Assembly: GCF_023634645.1 (NCBI RefSeq)
Contig: NZ_JAMKMR010000013.1
Coordinates: 1-64,000 of the forward strand
Source: Vibrio sinus
Lineage (GTDB): Bacteria; Pseudomonadota; Gammaproteobacteria; Enterobacterales; Vibrionaceae
Reading direction: 5' to 3'
DNA: 64,000 nt
Positions within the stretch are counted from its first letter, which is position 1. Each line of letters begins with the position of its first letter. Position numbers and translations under genes: made by a program. The notes beneath the pieces were generated by a model, which searched no databases, was not told the DNA's origin, and was given only the letters and a program-made list of their open reading frames with translations. This document shows, in pieces, positions 46,074 through 54,850 of the stretch.

Positions 46074-47399
46074 ATGAGTCTTAAGCTGTGGACGATTCTG
46101 CTCGTTTCTTTCATCGCTGCACCTGTGATGGCAGATACAGATGTATACTTGACCAACAATTCCGCTCAGCCACTCATCATACAGGTGAGCCATGACGGCT
46201 CTGACACATTGGAGTATGGCAAAGAGTGGCAGCAACACACCGAGACACTTGGCCCGTGGGAAACGAAATTGGTGCTGAGTTTTAATCGTTGGGAAGGCGT
46301 CAAGTCTGGGCAAACATACAGATTTAACACGGTCGTTTCCAATCCTGATGGAGAAAGTGTTGAACTTAGCCAAGTAATGGAAGGCCACTGGTACAACTCT
46401 ACCATCCAATACGGTGTGTCTTCTGTCGATGTACCACTTGCTTTACAAGATGATCGAGAAATCCACCGCTTTAACACCTCCGCATTTGCTGAGCGTCAAA
46501 CTGAGCTGAGCTTTAAGTCTTCTAAAACGGCTCGCTATGATGATCTCCACTATACGATTACACCAGAAAAAACGCTAGAGACAGTAGAGCCGGACGAAAA
46601 TACGTTAAAGATCATGACGTATAACATATGGGCATTACCCGTCATCGCTTCCTATATCGGAGAGCGATTCGACATTATTCCTGATTTTGTTTCGGGGTAT
46701 GACGTATTAGCCTTGCAAGAAGTGTTTGCCAGTGGCCGCAGTGAGTTTTTGCGGGAGTTAGCGAAAGAATACCCTTATCAAACGGAGATGTTGGATAAGC
46801 AAGGGGCGAACATATACGATGGTGGTGTCATCATTGTCAGTCGCTACCCAATTGTTAAGCAGGCCCAGTACGTATTTCCAGATTGTACCGGAACAGATTG
46901 CTTTGCCGATAAGGGGGTTAACTATGCGGAAGTGATAAAAGGAGGCAAGGCCTATCATGTTTTTGCGACACATACTGCCTCTTCCGACACAGATAAAGCC
47001 AGAGAATACCGTCAGCGTCAGTTCAGACAAATTCGAGCTTTGGCTACATCACTAGAAATCCCTGAGCATGAAACGGTTGTGTACAGCGGCGATTTTAATG
47101 TCAATAAGCGAAAATTTCCGGTGGACTATCAGCATATGATGGAAAACCTAAGAGCAATAGAGCCAAGTTATTCGGGATATACGGAATCTACGTTTGATCC
47201 TCGCATCAATGACTTTGCCGGTACAGCCACACCAGATGGAGAGGGTATCGAATACCTCGACTACGTGATGGTCAGCAGCGAATATGCCGTTAAATCACAC
47301 AATAACAATCGTGTTGACGTCCCTCGTACTACCGATGAGAGGCTTTGGAAACGTTACAATTTGTCTGATCATTTTCCCGTTAGTGCAGTGATTAAGTGA
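46074..47399 (+). CDS. Secreted neutral sphingomyelinase/phospholipase C
   Basis: A 441-residue exported enzyme of the endonuclease/exonuclease/phosphatase superfamily, bacterial sphingomyelinase type, a possible haemolysin. Signal peptide MSLKLWTILLVSFIAAPVMA, an N-terminal beta domain of about 150 residues, then the catalytic domain with MTYNIWALP, LQEVF (metal Glu), ATHTAS, SGDFNVN, DYVMVS and the terminal LSDHFPV His. AAGGAAG precedes the ATG. The next gene starts within its stop codon, so the pair is made together. The N-terminal domain is unusual for the short Bacillus enzymes but appears in marine relatives. Confidence 0.9.
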   Translation: MSLKLWTILLVSFIAAPVMADTDVYLTNNSAQPLIIQVSHDGSDTLEYGKEWQQHTETLGPWETKLVLSFNRWEGVKSGQTYRFNTVVSNPDGESVELSQVMEGHWYNSTIQYGVSSVDVPLALQDDREIHRFNTSAFAERQTELSFKSSKTARYDDLHYTITPEKTLETVEPDENTLKIMTYNIWALPVIASYIGERFDIIPDFVSGYDVLALQEVFASGRSEFLRELAKEYPYQTEMLDKQGANIYDGGVIIVSRYPIVKQAQYVFPDCTGTDCFADKGVNYAEVIKGGKAYHVFATHTASSDTDKAREYRQRQFRQIRALATSLEIPEHETVVYSGDFNVNKRKFPVDYQHMMENLRAIEPSYSGYTESTFDPRINDFAGTATPDGEGIEYLDYVMVSSEYAVKSHNNNRVDVPRTTDERLWKRYNLSDHFPVSAVIK

Positions 47400-48337
47400 T
47401 GAACTACCGCTTTGTTCTAGGTGGGCTCACTGTCATCGTGGGTATCTATCTGTGGTTAGAAAAGGAAGTGCGGGTTGAGCCTTCGGTTAGTGCGAAGGCA
47501 CAAAAGGTGACGTCATTCACCAAGGAGGTGAGTAGGCCGTTAGGGAGTCCGCCCATTGATGCAAGTGGTGCTGTTTCAGAGAGGGGGTCGACATCGTTAT
47601 CAATGTCCCGATTAAATCACATTCAAGGCCGAGAGCTAGTCATGGCTTTGGAGAGCTTTTGGCAAGAATGTCAGCGCCTAAGTGACTGTGCCGATAAATT
47701 AACGACTCTAGAGCCCCAGTTAGCCGACTCTCGATACCAACTTTTCTTACGCTACCCCAGTCTAATCAGAGAATGGCAACAAGTGTGGGGAGACACTGAA
47801 CTTAACAAATTTTCTTCTCTATCGGATAAGGTGGCAGAGTTTAAACGCTTGGCGGCTCTGGTTTGGGGAGAGTTTGCAGAGCAGATTTTTGCTGACGAAC
47901 TTACCTTCTATGATTTTAGTCTCGGGCTGCAAAACGTTTCTAATGGCCCCGCAGAAGATTTTGCTGAAGGTTATCAAGCGTATTTAGATAAATGGCAGAA
48001 TGAGGAGGTAACATTAGAGCTGCAAAATAATAGCGCAAAATATGACAAGGGGGTGAGCCTGATTCCTGACACCTATTCATTTGAGCAAGTGCAAGTGATA
48101 AAACATCAATTGGCTCAGCAGTATCTTTCTGCTCAAGAGATCCAGTCCATTGCTAGCCGAGAACGGCAGATAGTCGAGCAAGATACCCAGGTTAACCAAT
48201 ACCAAATCAAGCTGTCAGAGTTACAGACATCTCTTGAGCAGCAAAGACTTAGCACAAGGTTGTCGGACACTGAATGGCAAACTTACGCTGAGCAACAAAT
48301 CAGCCAATTTCGTCGAGACTATTTCACTTTTCAATAG
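47399..48337 (+). CDS. Membrane-anchored foldase-like protein (lipase chaperone type)
   Basis: A 312-residue protein: an N-terminal membrane anchor (FVLGGLTVIVGIYLWL), a Ser/Pro-rich linker (about 25-65), then about 240 helical residues including FLRYPSLIREWQQVWG and EQVQVIKHQLAQQYLSAQEIQSIASRERQI. This layout is that of steric lipase chaperones (LifO/Lif), though their RxxFDYxLSA motif is not seen. The ATG at 47399 overlaps the sphingomyelinase stop (TGATG), so it most likely folds that enzyme in the periplasm, as PlcR does for PlcH in Pseudomonas. Assignment is by layout and context, not by a signature. Confidence 0.6.
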   Translation: MNYRFVLGGLTVIVGIYLWLEKEVRVEPSVSAKAQKVTSFTKEVSRPLGSPPIDASGAVSERGSTSLSMSRLNHIQGRELVMALESFWQECQRLSDCADKLTTLEPQLADSRYQLFLRYPSLIREWQQVWGDTELNKFSSLSDKVAEFKRLAALVWGEFAEQIFADELTFYDFSLGLQNVSNGPAEDFAEGYQAYLDKWQNEEVTLELQNNSAKYDKGVSLIPDTYSFEQVQVIKHQLAQQYLSAQEIQSIASRERQIVEQDTQVNQYQIKLSELQTSLEQQRLSTRLSDTEWQTYAEQQISQFRRDYFTFQ

Positions 48338-48399
48338 GCAAAGCTTCAGTTATGTCGTAGACTTACTTGGTCAATTTACTGCTAGTTAGGAGGAATTTC

Positions 48400-48435
48400 A
48401 TGATTGTAGTAAACCTAACCGGGCATCTAATCTAA
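48400..48435 (+). CDS. Candidate 11-residue leader peptide before rsgA
   Basis: ATG at 48400 with a perfect AGGAGG at 48389-48394 at good distance, encoding MIVVNLTGHLI and stop. It is the strongest ribosome site in the neighbourhood, far better than that of rsgA. Codons 7-9 (ACC GGG CAT) form one arm of the hairpin described next, so translating the peptide would open that hairpin. Confidence 0.5.
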   Translation: MIVVNLTGHLI

Positions 48436-48481
48436 ACATTAGACTTCTCAGCCCGGATTTTAAGCCGGGGTCATAGGCCCC
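48419..48481 (+). promoter_or_regulatory. Structured mRNA leader with competing hairpins upstream of rsgA
   Basis: Stem 1: CCGGGC (48419-48424) with GCCCGG (48451-48456), enclosing a small hairpin TCTAAT (48426-48431)/ATTAGA (48438-48443). Stem 2 reuses CCCGG (48452-48456) with CCGGG (48465-48469). Stem 3 reuses GGGG (48467-48470) with CCCC (48478-48481). Stems 1/2 and 2/3 exclude each other, the layout of an attenuator. No T-run follows, so control of translation is more likely than termination. Confidence 0.5.
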
Positions 48482-48515
48482 AAATTGTTATTAACGATTT
48501 TGTTAAGGGTCTGCT

Positions 48516-49559
48516 ATGAGTAATTCATACTCGTTAGCCAATTTAGGTTGGCATCCTTTTTTTCAGCAACAGCTATCGCTTCAAGAATGGGAAGAAAATT
48601 TCCCTGCTCGGGTTATCGAACAACACAAATCTATGGTGACCATAGCAGGAGATAACTCGATTCATCATCTAGATTTACATCACCATATGCCTGAGTTGGT
48701 TGTGGGCGATTGGATGTTAGTTGATGAGAATCGGGCCTTTGTAAGGCTTTTAGAGCGAAAGTCTTGTTTTCGCCGTAAAGCGCCAGGGAGCAAAGTACAA
48801 TACCAGCTAATTTCAGCCAATGTTGATAGTGCCTTTATTGTTTGTTCAATGAATGAAAACTTCAGCTTAAACAGGGTTGAACGGTATCTGGCTTTGGTCA
48901 ATGAAGCTGGTGTCGAGCCTGTTGTCGTCTTAAGCAAGAGTGATTTGGTTGAGGCTCCTGAGGAATATATTGCTAAAGTGCAAAGCTTGGATCCATTGTT
49001 ATGTGTTGAGGGAGTAAATGGCCTCGATTCAGAAAACTTGGATAACTTGAAGCTCTGGACGAAAACCGGTAATACGGTTGCCGTTTTAGGCTCCTCTGGT
49101 GTTGGCAAATCTACGCTTGTGAATGCATTACTTGGTCTAGATGTGCAAGATACAGGTGAGGTGCGAGCAGGAGATGACAAAGGGCGTCACACCACAACAG
49201 GTCGCTCATTGCACGTTTTCCCGTCCGGTGGATTAATTCTAGATACGCCTGGAATGCGTGAGCTTCAGCTTTCTGATTGTAAGGAAGGCATTTCTGCTAC
49301 CTTTAAAGATATTGAGCAGCTCAGTGAGCATTGCCGTTTCGCCAATTGTCAGCATTCATCTGAACCGGGCTGCGCGGTACAGGACGCTGTTGATGATGGG
49401 CGTCTTGAGCAAAGGCGACTAGATAGCTATTTTAAATTACTAAGAGAACAAGCCAATAACTCTGCAAGTTTTGCGGAGAAACGGGCTAAATATAAAGCTC
49501 AGAGTAAATTTTACAAACGTACTCAACATGATGCTCAACGGTTAAAAGGGCGTTTCTAA
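48516..49559 (+). CDS. rsgA: Ribosome small subunit-dependent GTPase RsgA
   Basis: A 347-residue circularly permuted GTPase that checks late 30S maturation. OB-fold N-terminus (about 30-90), G4-like SKSD then G1 GSSGVGKST and G3 DTPGM in the permuted order, and the zinc-finger region CRFANCQHSSEPGCAVQ near the C-terminus, followed by a basic tail. The main rsgA/yjeQ gene in gammaproteobacteria normally lies beside orn and psd; this context differs, so this may be a second copy. AAGGGT at 48504-48509 is the ribosome site. A structured leader precedes it. Confidence 0.92.
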   Translation: MSNSYSLANLGWHPFFQQQLSLQEWEENFPARVIEQHKSMVTIAGDNSIHHLDLHHHMPELVVGDWMLVDENRAFVRLLERKSCFRRKAPGSKVQYQLISANVDSAFIVCSMNENFSLNRVERYLALVNEAGVEPVVVLSKSDLVEAPEEYIAKVQSLDPLLCVEGVNGLDSENLDNLKLWTKTGNTVAVLGSSGVGKSTLVNALLGLDVQDTGEVRAGDDKGRHTTTGRSLHVFPSGGLILDTPGMRELQLSDCKEGISATFKDIEQLSEHCRFANCQHSSEPGCAVQDAVDDGRLEQRRLDSYFKLLREQANNSASFAEKRAKYKAQSKFYKRTQHDAQRLKGRF

Positions 49560-49583
49560 GCTTTATCTTAATCTTGTAAATAG

Positions 49584-49619
49584 AAAGCCAGTTAGAGTCT
49601 ATGGACTTTAACTGGCTTT
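49584..49619 (+). terminator. Bidirectional terminator between rsgA and yegD
   Basis: AAAGCCAGTTA (49584-49594) pairs with TAACTGGCTTT (49609-49619); the inner AGTC/GACT continues the stem with one mismatch, loop TATG. It serves the two convergent genes. Confidence 0.85.
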
Positions 49620-49638
49620 AGTGTTGAACGAGAGTAAG

Positions 49639-50991
49639 TTAAGCAAATAACTGCTTGGCATAGCGCGCTAAGCCTGCGGTGACTGAGCCAAAGTAATCTC
49701 CAGATACGATAGGCACCCCCGGCAGTTCAGCTTCAATGAGCGCGCGTAATATTGGCGAGCGAGCGCTACCGCCCGTTACATAGATAATATCTGGCTTGTC
49801 GTTGGCATCACTTAACGTACTGCGAATTAAGTGAACAATTTTGTCGACTGGATTGCTGATCGCGCTTTCTAGCTGTTGTTGGCTAAGCTCAAACTCGATA
49901 ACTTGCTCTCCTAGCGCTAATGTAGCCGCTAGCTCTTTATTATCTGACATGGCAACTTTAGCTTCTTCAGCACGCCTAACTATTTGATAGCCTAATGTTT
50001 GCTCATGAACAAGTAACAACCGCTCTAACATCTCGGGATGCTCAGCCTCGCTTTTCAGTTGCTCTAGCACTTTTCGGTTACTGGCCATATAAAAATCGGT
50101 TTGCGCGGCAATATTGTTTATTGCAATCGGGTTCCAAAACTGAACTTGTGGCATGTAGATGCCGTTGTGTGTTCTGGAGCCTCGACCTAATTTTGGCATA
50201 AACTGTTCAAATGCCAGGTAGATGTCGAGGTCATTGCCTCCAACACGATAACCGCTGTGGCCTAAGAGGCTGTTTTTCCGGTCTGCTTGTGTCTTGTAGC
50301 TTGGGCCCATTCTCATCAATGAGCAATCCGTTGTTCCACCACCAATATCAACCACCAAAACGGTTTTGTCTGCGGTTAATTGGCTTTCATAATCTAAACC
50401 TGCGGCAACGGGCTCAAACTGAAACGCAATATCAACGAAGCCCGCTCGTTTAGCCGCATTGGCTAGAATCGCTTCAGCTTGTTGGTTGGCTTTTTCTCCA
50501 CCTAATCCTTGAAAGTTAACGGGTCGGCCAATAACGGTTTGCATGATGTCTTTTTGTAAACACGACTCAGCGCGTCGTTTAATGTTAACCATCATGGCGC
50601 AAACGAGATCTTCAAAGAAGCGTATTTGCAGATCTCTTAGGCCATTTGCGCCTAAAAAGGATTTTGGTGATTTGATGTAGTAAACATATTCCGGATCGTC
50701 GAGATATCTCTCCAGCGCCGCTTGACCAAATATTAGATCATCTTGTGCTAACTCCATGCCTTCATGCCGATTGGCAACAATGGCACTACGTAGAAGCTGT
50801 TCACCTAACGAGTCTGAGGGAGAAACACTAAAGAATCGATACAGATACTCGCTTACCGACTCACGTGTCGGTGCGCATAAAGTGGAAGGAATGAAAAAGT
50901 TATCGCCTTCCAGTGGCACCATGGTTGGCGTATTCCCTTGCATGGTAGCAACCGAGCAGCTTGCAGTTCCATAGTCGAATCCAATATACAT
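49639..50991 (-). CDS. yegD: Hsp70-like protein YegD
   Basis: A 450-residue actin-fold ATPase of the Hsp70 family without the substrate-binding domain. Phosphate 1 motif FDYGTASCSVA at the N-terminus, phosphate 2 VLVVDIGGGTTDCSL, and adenosine motif IIYVTGGSARSPIL near the C-terminus. YegD of E. coli is of the same length and has no settled function. AGGTGAG before the ATG at 50991. Followed by the rsgA terminator, preceded by the hydroxyacid dehydrogenase with an 87-bp gap. Confidence 0.93.
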   Translation of the reverse strand: MYIGFDYGTASCSVATMQGNTPTMVPLEGDNFFIPSTLCAPTRESVSEYLYRFFSVSPSDSLGEQLLRSAIVANRHEGMELAQDDLIFGQAALERYLDDPEYVYYIKSPKSFLGANGLRDLQIRFFEDLVCAMMVNIKRRAESCLQKDIMQTVIGRPVNFQGLGGEKANQQAEAILANAAKRAGFVDIAFQFEPVAAGLDYESQLTADKTVLVVDIGGGTTDCSLMRMGPSYKTQADRKNSLLGHSGYRVGGNDLDIYLAFEQFMPKLGRGSRTHNGIYMPQVQFWNPIAINNIAAQTDFYMASNRKVLEQLKSEAEHPEMLERLLLVHEQTLGYQIVRRAEEAKVAMSDNKELAATLALGEQVIEFELSQQQLESAISNPVDKIVHLIRSTLSDANDKPDIIYVTGGSARSPILRALIEAELPGVPIVSGDYFGSVTAGLARYAKQLFA

Positions 50992-51078
50992 TACTCACCT
51001 ATCTCACTGAAAAATGGGGGGAGGTATTCTAATGAAATCCTACTTATTAGCAAGTAAATAACCCTCATAGCACAGGCT

Positions 51079-52044
51079 CTAGTTGACGACGTTTTGTGGT
51101 GAGCCCACGAGGAATGATTGAATATTATGGGCCACAATCTGTGTAATTCGTTGGCGAGCATCAAGTGTTGCCCAAGCAATATGAGGAGTAATAAAGCAGT
51201 TTCTGGCTTGTAGTAAAGGGTTGTCCGCCTCAGCAGGTTCTTTCCACAGTGAGTCTAATCCTGCACCTGCAATGTGCTCAGAGTTGAGTGCGTGAGCTAA
51301 ATCTTGCTCATTGACCAGTTGGCCGCGAGCGGTATTGATTAGCCAAGCCGTTTTTTTCATTTTGGAAAGCGTTTCTACGTTGATAAGATTTTCAGTCGTG
51401 GCTAAAGCAGGACAGTGCAACGAAACAATATCCGATTGCTCAAGTAGGCTGTCTAGATCTACCGCTTGATGTGGATAGCTAGGAGCTTGTTTTGAAAAGT
51501 GATTGAGCGCTAGTACTTTCATTCGAAATGCATGGGCTATTTCTCCCACACGCTGACCTATGGCACCAAAACCTATGATGCCGATGGTTTTACCTGCCAG
51601 CTCTATTTGCGGGTTTAACCAGTACGTCCAATCGTTGTTTTGCGTCCAACCAAGTTTGCTTTTTACATCTTCGCTGTTTAATGACACATTGCGTGCCAGC
51701 TGAAAAATGTGTGCAAACACCATCTCGGCAACGGTATCTGTTCCGTAAGCGGGCACATTTTGTACCACAATGCCCTTTTGTTTTGCGTACGCAATATCGA
51801 CGACGTTGTAGCCTGTAGCCAGTACAGCGATGCATTCTAGGTCTGGGCATGCGTTGATAATGTCTTGAGTGATCGGCGTTTTGTTAGTGAGTAGAATTTG
51901 GGCAGATTTGGCCCTGTCGATAATTTGGTCAACTCCGTCTGTGGAGCGATCATAGCAGGAAAAATGTCCTAGGCTGGCTATGGGCTCCCAAGAGTTATCG
52001 CCAGGGTTTAATGTGTATCCATCTAAGCAAACTATGGATTTCAT
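51079..52044 (-). CDS. D-2-hydroxyacid dehydrogenase, probable glycerate dehydrogenase/hydroxypyruvate reductase
   Basis: A 321-residue NAD(P)-dependent enzyme. The Rossmann motif is GIIGFGAIGQRVG (about 150-162), and the catalytic Arg, Glu and His are in INTARGQLV, the DSLWKEPAEADNP region and ITPHIAWAT. This is the subfamily of hydroxypyruvate reductase HprA. It is divergent from the glycerate kinase gene 103 bp away, which supports glycerate as the metabolite: one enzyme makes or uses glycerate, the other phosphorylates it. AAGGAAATGAG is the ribosome site. Confidence 0.9.
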   Translation of the reverse strand: MKSIVCLDGYTLNPGDNSWEPIASLGHFSCYDRSTDGVDQIIDRAKSAQILLTNKTPITQDIINACPDLECIAVLATGYNVVDIAYAKQKGIVVQNVPAYGTDTVAEMVFAHIFQLARNVSLNSEDVKSKLGWTQNNDWTYWLNPQIELAGKTIGIIGFGAIGQRVGEIAHAFRMKVLALNHFSKQAPSYPHQAVDLDSLLEQSDIVSLHCPALATTENLINVETLSKMKKTAWLINTARGQLVNEQDLAHALNSEHIAGAGLDSLWKEPAEADNPLLQARNCFITPHIAWATLDARQRITQIVAHNIQSFLVGSPQNVVN

Positions 52045-52147
52045 CTCATTTCCTTATGTTGGTGCACAATTGAAGGTTGGAGTTAGATGTAATCACAGCG
52101 AGAATAATTGTAAAGCGATTTAAGTAGATAAAAGTTAAAACAAAGAC

Positions 52148-53299
52148 ATGAAAATAGTGATAGCTCCTGATTCTTTCAAAGAGTCTCTTAGTGCCAAGCT
52201 GGTATGTGATTGCGTTGAGAAAGGGTTCAAACAAGTCTTGCCCAAGGCTGATTATATTCACCTTCCATTAGCCGATGGTGGAGAGGGTACAGTCGATGTA
52301 ATTTTACAAAACCTTGCTGGTAGCCGCCAAAGAGAGCAGGTGGCAGGGCCGCTTGGTCATCCACTTGATGCGAGCTGGGCACTGATCGATGATGGCAATA
52401 CTGCTGTTATCGAGTTAGCGGCCGCGTCAGGGTTAGACTTAGTTCCGCACAAGCAAAGAAACCCAGAGTTGACCAGTAGTTATGGGACAGGGCAACTAAT
52501 TAAAGCGGCTCTTGATTTGGGTGTGCAAAAAATAATAATAGGGCTGGGGGGGAGTGCGACCAACGACGGAGGATCGGGCATCGTTCAAGCGCTTGGCGGT
52601 CAGCTGCTTGATGAAGCGGGTAACGAGCTAAAGCCTGGCGGAGCAGAGCTATCTCGTATCAGTTCTATTAATCTGACCAACCTGCATTCGCGCTGCCATG
52701 AGGTGGAAGTTGTCTTAGCGTGTGACGTCACGAATCCGTTGACTGGACATAACGGAGCGAGCTTTATATTTGGACCACAAAAAGGCGCTTCAAAGAAGCA
52801 AGTGGAGCGTTTAGATCTTGCGCTGCAGCGCTTTTCCAAGGTTGCTCAACAGCAAACCGGTAAAGACTATAGCCAGACAACGGGATTTGGTGCTGCAGGC
52901 GGAGCGCCATTGGGACTGTCGTTGTTGTTTGATATTCGAATAGAATCGGGGATTGAAATGGTTCTCGATCTATTACATGTGGACACTGTCCTAGCTCAGG
53001 CAGACTTGCTGATAACAGGAGAGGGACGGATGGATAATCAAACCCTAAATGGTAAGACGCCTATTGGCATTGCGCGCAGAGCGAACGCAAAGAAAATTCC
53101 AGTCATCGCTATTGCCGGATCGCTGGGAGAAAATATTGATACATTATATGGCTCGATGAATGCGGTGTTTGGTAGTGTACGTGCTGCTCAGGATATCAAG
53201 CAGGTACTTGAAGAGGCAGAAGCTAATGTGATAAGAGCATCTCGCAACATTGCTGCGAATTTAGTGTTAGGGCACCAGCTAGGGAGTCGACTCCCATGA
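52148..53299 (+). CDS. Glycerate kinase, GlxK/GarK family
   Basis: A 383-residue kinase that phosphorylates D-glycerate, giving 2-phosphoglycerate in this family. It begins MKIVIAPDSFKESLSA, the family's hallmark, and has LGGSATNDGGSGI, ACDVTNPLTG, FGAAGGAPLG and the GEGRMDNQT signature. Length is typical. The ribosome site is weak (AAAGAC). Divergent from the hydroxyacid dehydrogenase; together a small glycerate module. Confidence 0.95.
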   Translation: MKIVIAPDSFKESLSAKLVCDCVEKGFKQVLPKADYIHLPLADGGEGTVDVILQNLAGSRQREQVAGPLGHPLDASWALIDDGNTAVIELAAASGLDLVPHKQRNPELTSSYGTGQLIKAALDLGVQKIIIGLGGSATNDGGSGIVQALGGQLLDEAGNELKPGGAELSRISSINLTNLHSRCHEVEVVLACDVTNPLTGHNGASFIFGPQKGASKKQVERLDLALQRFSKVAQQQTGKDYSQTTGFGAAGGAPLGLSLLFDIRIESGIEMVLDLLHVDTVLAQADLLITGEGRMDNQTLNGKTPIGIARRANAKKIPVIAIAGSLGENIDTLYGSMNAVFGSVRAAQDIKQVLEEAEANVIRASRNIAANLVLGHQLGSRLP

Positions 53300-53352
53300 G
53301 CCCAATTTTGGACAAAAGTGACCTAGTAATCGAGTTAAACTCTCATTTAATT

Positions 53353-53432
53353 GCGCATGTAAAGGTGTTTCATACACTTATTGGCGCAATAAAATGTAAT
53401 AACTTGCTTTTTTATGCGCAATAAAGTGTAAT
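53353..53432 (+). repeat. Iterated 17-bp repeats upstream of the DUF4143 ATPase gene
   Basis: GCGCAATAAAATGTAAT (53384-53400) and GCGCAATAAAGTGTAAT (53416-53432) differ at one base. A looser copy, GCGCATGTAAAGGTGT, starts at 53353. Starts are 31 and 32 bp apart, three helical turns, and all lie in the 110 bp before the gene. They look like binding sites for one regulator, possibly auto-repression. Confidence 0.6.
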
Positions 53433-53464
53433 CATAGACACTGTTTACTGAAAATGAGTCGTCC

Positions 53465-54787
53465 ATGCAACGATTGCTTTTAGAAAAGCTCTTAGACTGG
53501 AAAGCAAAAAAACAGCGAAAACCTTTGCTGATTGATGGAGCGCGCCAGACAGGGAAAACATATTTACTGCAATCTTTGCTAGGTGATACTTTTGGGAAAG
53601 TGCTCCGAGTCGATTTTTTGGAATCGCCACAAATGTCTGAGGCTTTCGAAGGTTCACTATCGCCAGAAGATATTCTTTCTAATCTAGAGTTGTTGACGGG
53701 CGAACTTTTTAACCCTGCTACTGATTTATTGATATTGGATGAGATTGGTGAGTGTTCAAAAGCGGTGGCATCATTAAAGTACTTTGCTGAAAAAGCACCG
53801 CATTTTTTTGTGGCGGCAAGTGGCTCGAACATTGGTTTACTCAATTCATTTCCAGTAGGAAAAGTGGAGCAGCACTACTTACGCCCTCTTACATTTCGTG
53901 AATTTCTCATGGCTGCAAATGAAGTACCACTCATAAAAGCTTTTAATGCTCAGGTCAACTCGGCAGCAGCGCACAGCAAACTGTTTGAAAGGCTCACAGA
54001 TTACTATTTTACTGGTGGTATGCCCGAAGCCGTTAGCACTTGGTACAGCCTAGCTGATAGCAGTATTGTAGAGCGTGTCCAAGCTGTGACGGCGATTCAT
54101 CGCGATTTGGTCTTGGGCTATCAGCGTGACTTTGGCAAGTACTCGGGGAAAATGGACGCGGGATTGATCGAGGCTGTCTTTAACAGCGTACCCTCTCAGT
54201 TATCATCAGTACTGGATGAATCGGTAAAGCGCTTTAAATTTAAAGGTGTGTATGAGCGAAAATCACGATACGGCGATTTTGAGGGGGCCATTTCATGGTT
54301 GGATAAGTGCCGCTTGATTCTCAAAAACTACCCTATTGATGGAAGGCCTAAAAGTCCACTGGCCGCTTACCGTAAAGACAATATGGTGAAATTATTTTTG
54401 TTCGATGTTGGACTCTTAAACCATATGCTTGGGGTGAGTTATAAAGAAATTAAGCAGCAAGGCTACCAATACAAAGGGTTTGTTGCGGAGAACTTCGTTC
54501 AGCAAGAGTTGGCCGCGCAAGGAGTGGTTCCCACTTTTTCTTGGGGAGATGCTCGCGCTGAAATTGAATTTGTCGTATCGGATAGCAGTGGTAATGTGAT
54601 TCCTATTGAAGTGAAGAGTGGTAAACGTACTAGAGCGAAATCTCTTCAATCATACATTACAAAATGTCAACCAATAAAAACAATCAAATTAACAGGGACC
54701 CAAGGCTCGTCTCCGTTAGAACAACGAGATCTCGTATTGCCACTTTATTATAGTGAGTATGTAGTCAGCCGATATTTAAAAACGTAA
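53465..54787 (+). CDS. AAA+ ATPase with DUF4143 domain
   Basis: A 440-residue P-loop ATPase. Walker A GARQTGKTYLL and Walker B LLILDEIGE lie in the first 110 residues (AAA_14 type), GSNIGLL acts as sensor 1, and the C-terminal half is the DUF4143 domain with a nuclease-fold-like end (VAENFVQQELAAQG, AEIEFVV, VIPIEVKSG). The EVKSGK element resembles the catalytic core of PD-(D/E)xK nucleases. Such genes are sporadic in bacteria, often acquired, with unknown function. Ribosome site weak. Flanked upstream by iterated repeats. Confidence 0.85.
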   Translation: MQRLLLEKLLDWKAKKQRKPLLIDGARQTGKTYLLQSLLGDTFGKVLRVDFLESPQMSEAFEGSLSPEDILSNLELLTGELFNPATDLLILDEIGECSKAVASLKYFAEKAPHFFVAASGSNIGLLNSFPVGKVEQHYLRPLTFREFLMAANEVPLIKAFNAQVNSAAAHSKLFERLTDYYFTGGMPEAVSTWYSLADSSIVERVQAVTAIHRDLVLGYQRDFGKYSGKMDAGLIEAVFNSVPSQLSSVLDESVKRFKFKGVYERKSRYGDFEGAISWLDKCRLILKNYPIDGRPKSPLAAYRKDNMVKLFLFDVGLLNHMLGVSYKEIKQQGYQYKGFVAENFVQQELAAQGVVPTFSWGDARAEIEFVVSDSSGNVIPIEVKSGKRTRAKSLQSYITKCQPIKTIKLTGTQGSSPLEQRDLVLPLYYSEYVVSRYLKT

Positions 54788-54850
54788 TCGTTTCTCACTC
54801 GCTCAAGCACGGCGAGTCATCACAAAGGTATTGATAAATAGAAGGAAAGC

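Noticed and set aside
47399..48337. Calling the gene a true lipase chaperone (lipB/lif)
   Set aside because: The diagnostic RxxFDY motif is not seen and the partner is a sphingomyelinase, so only a foldase-like label is given.
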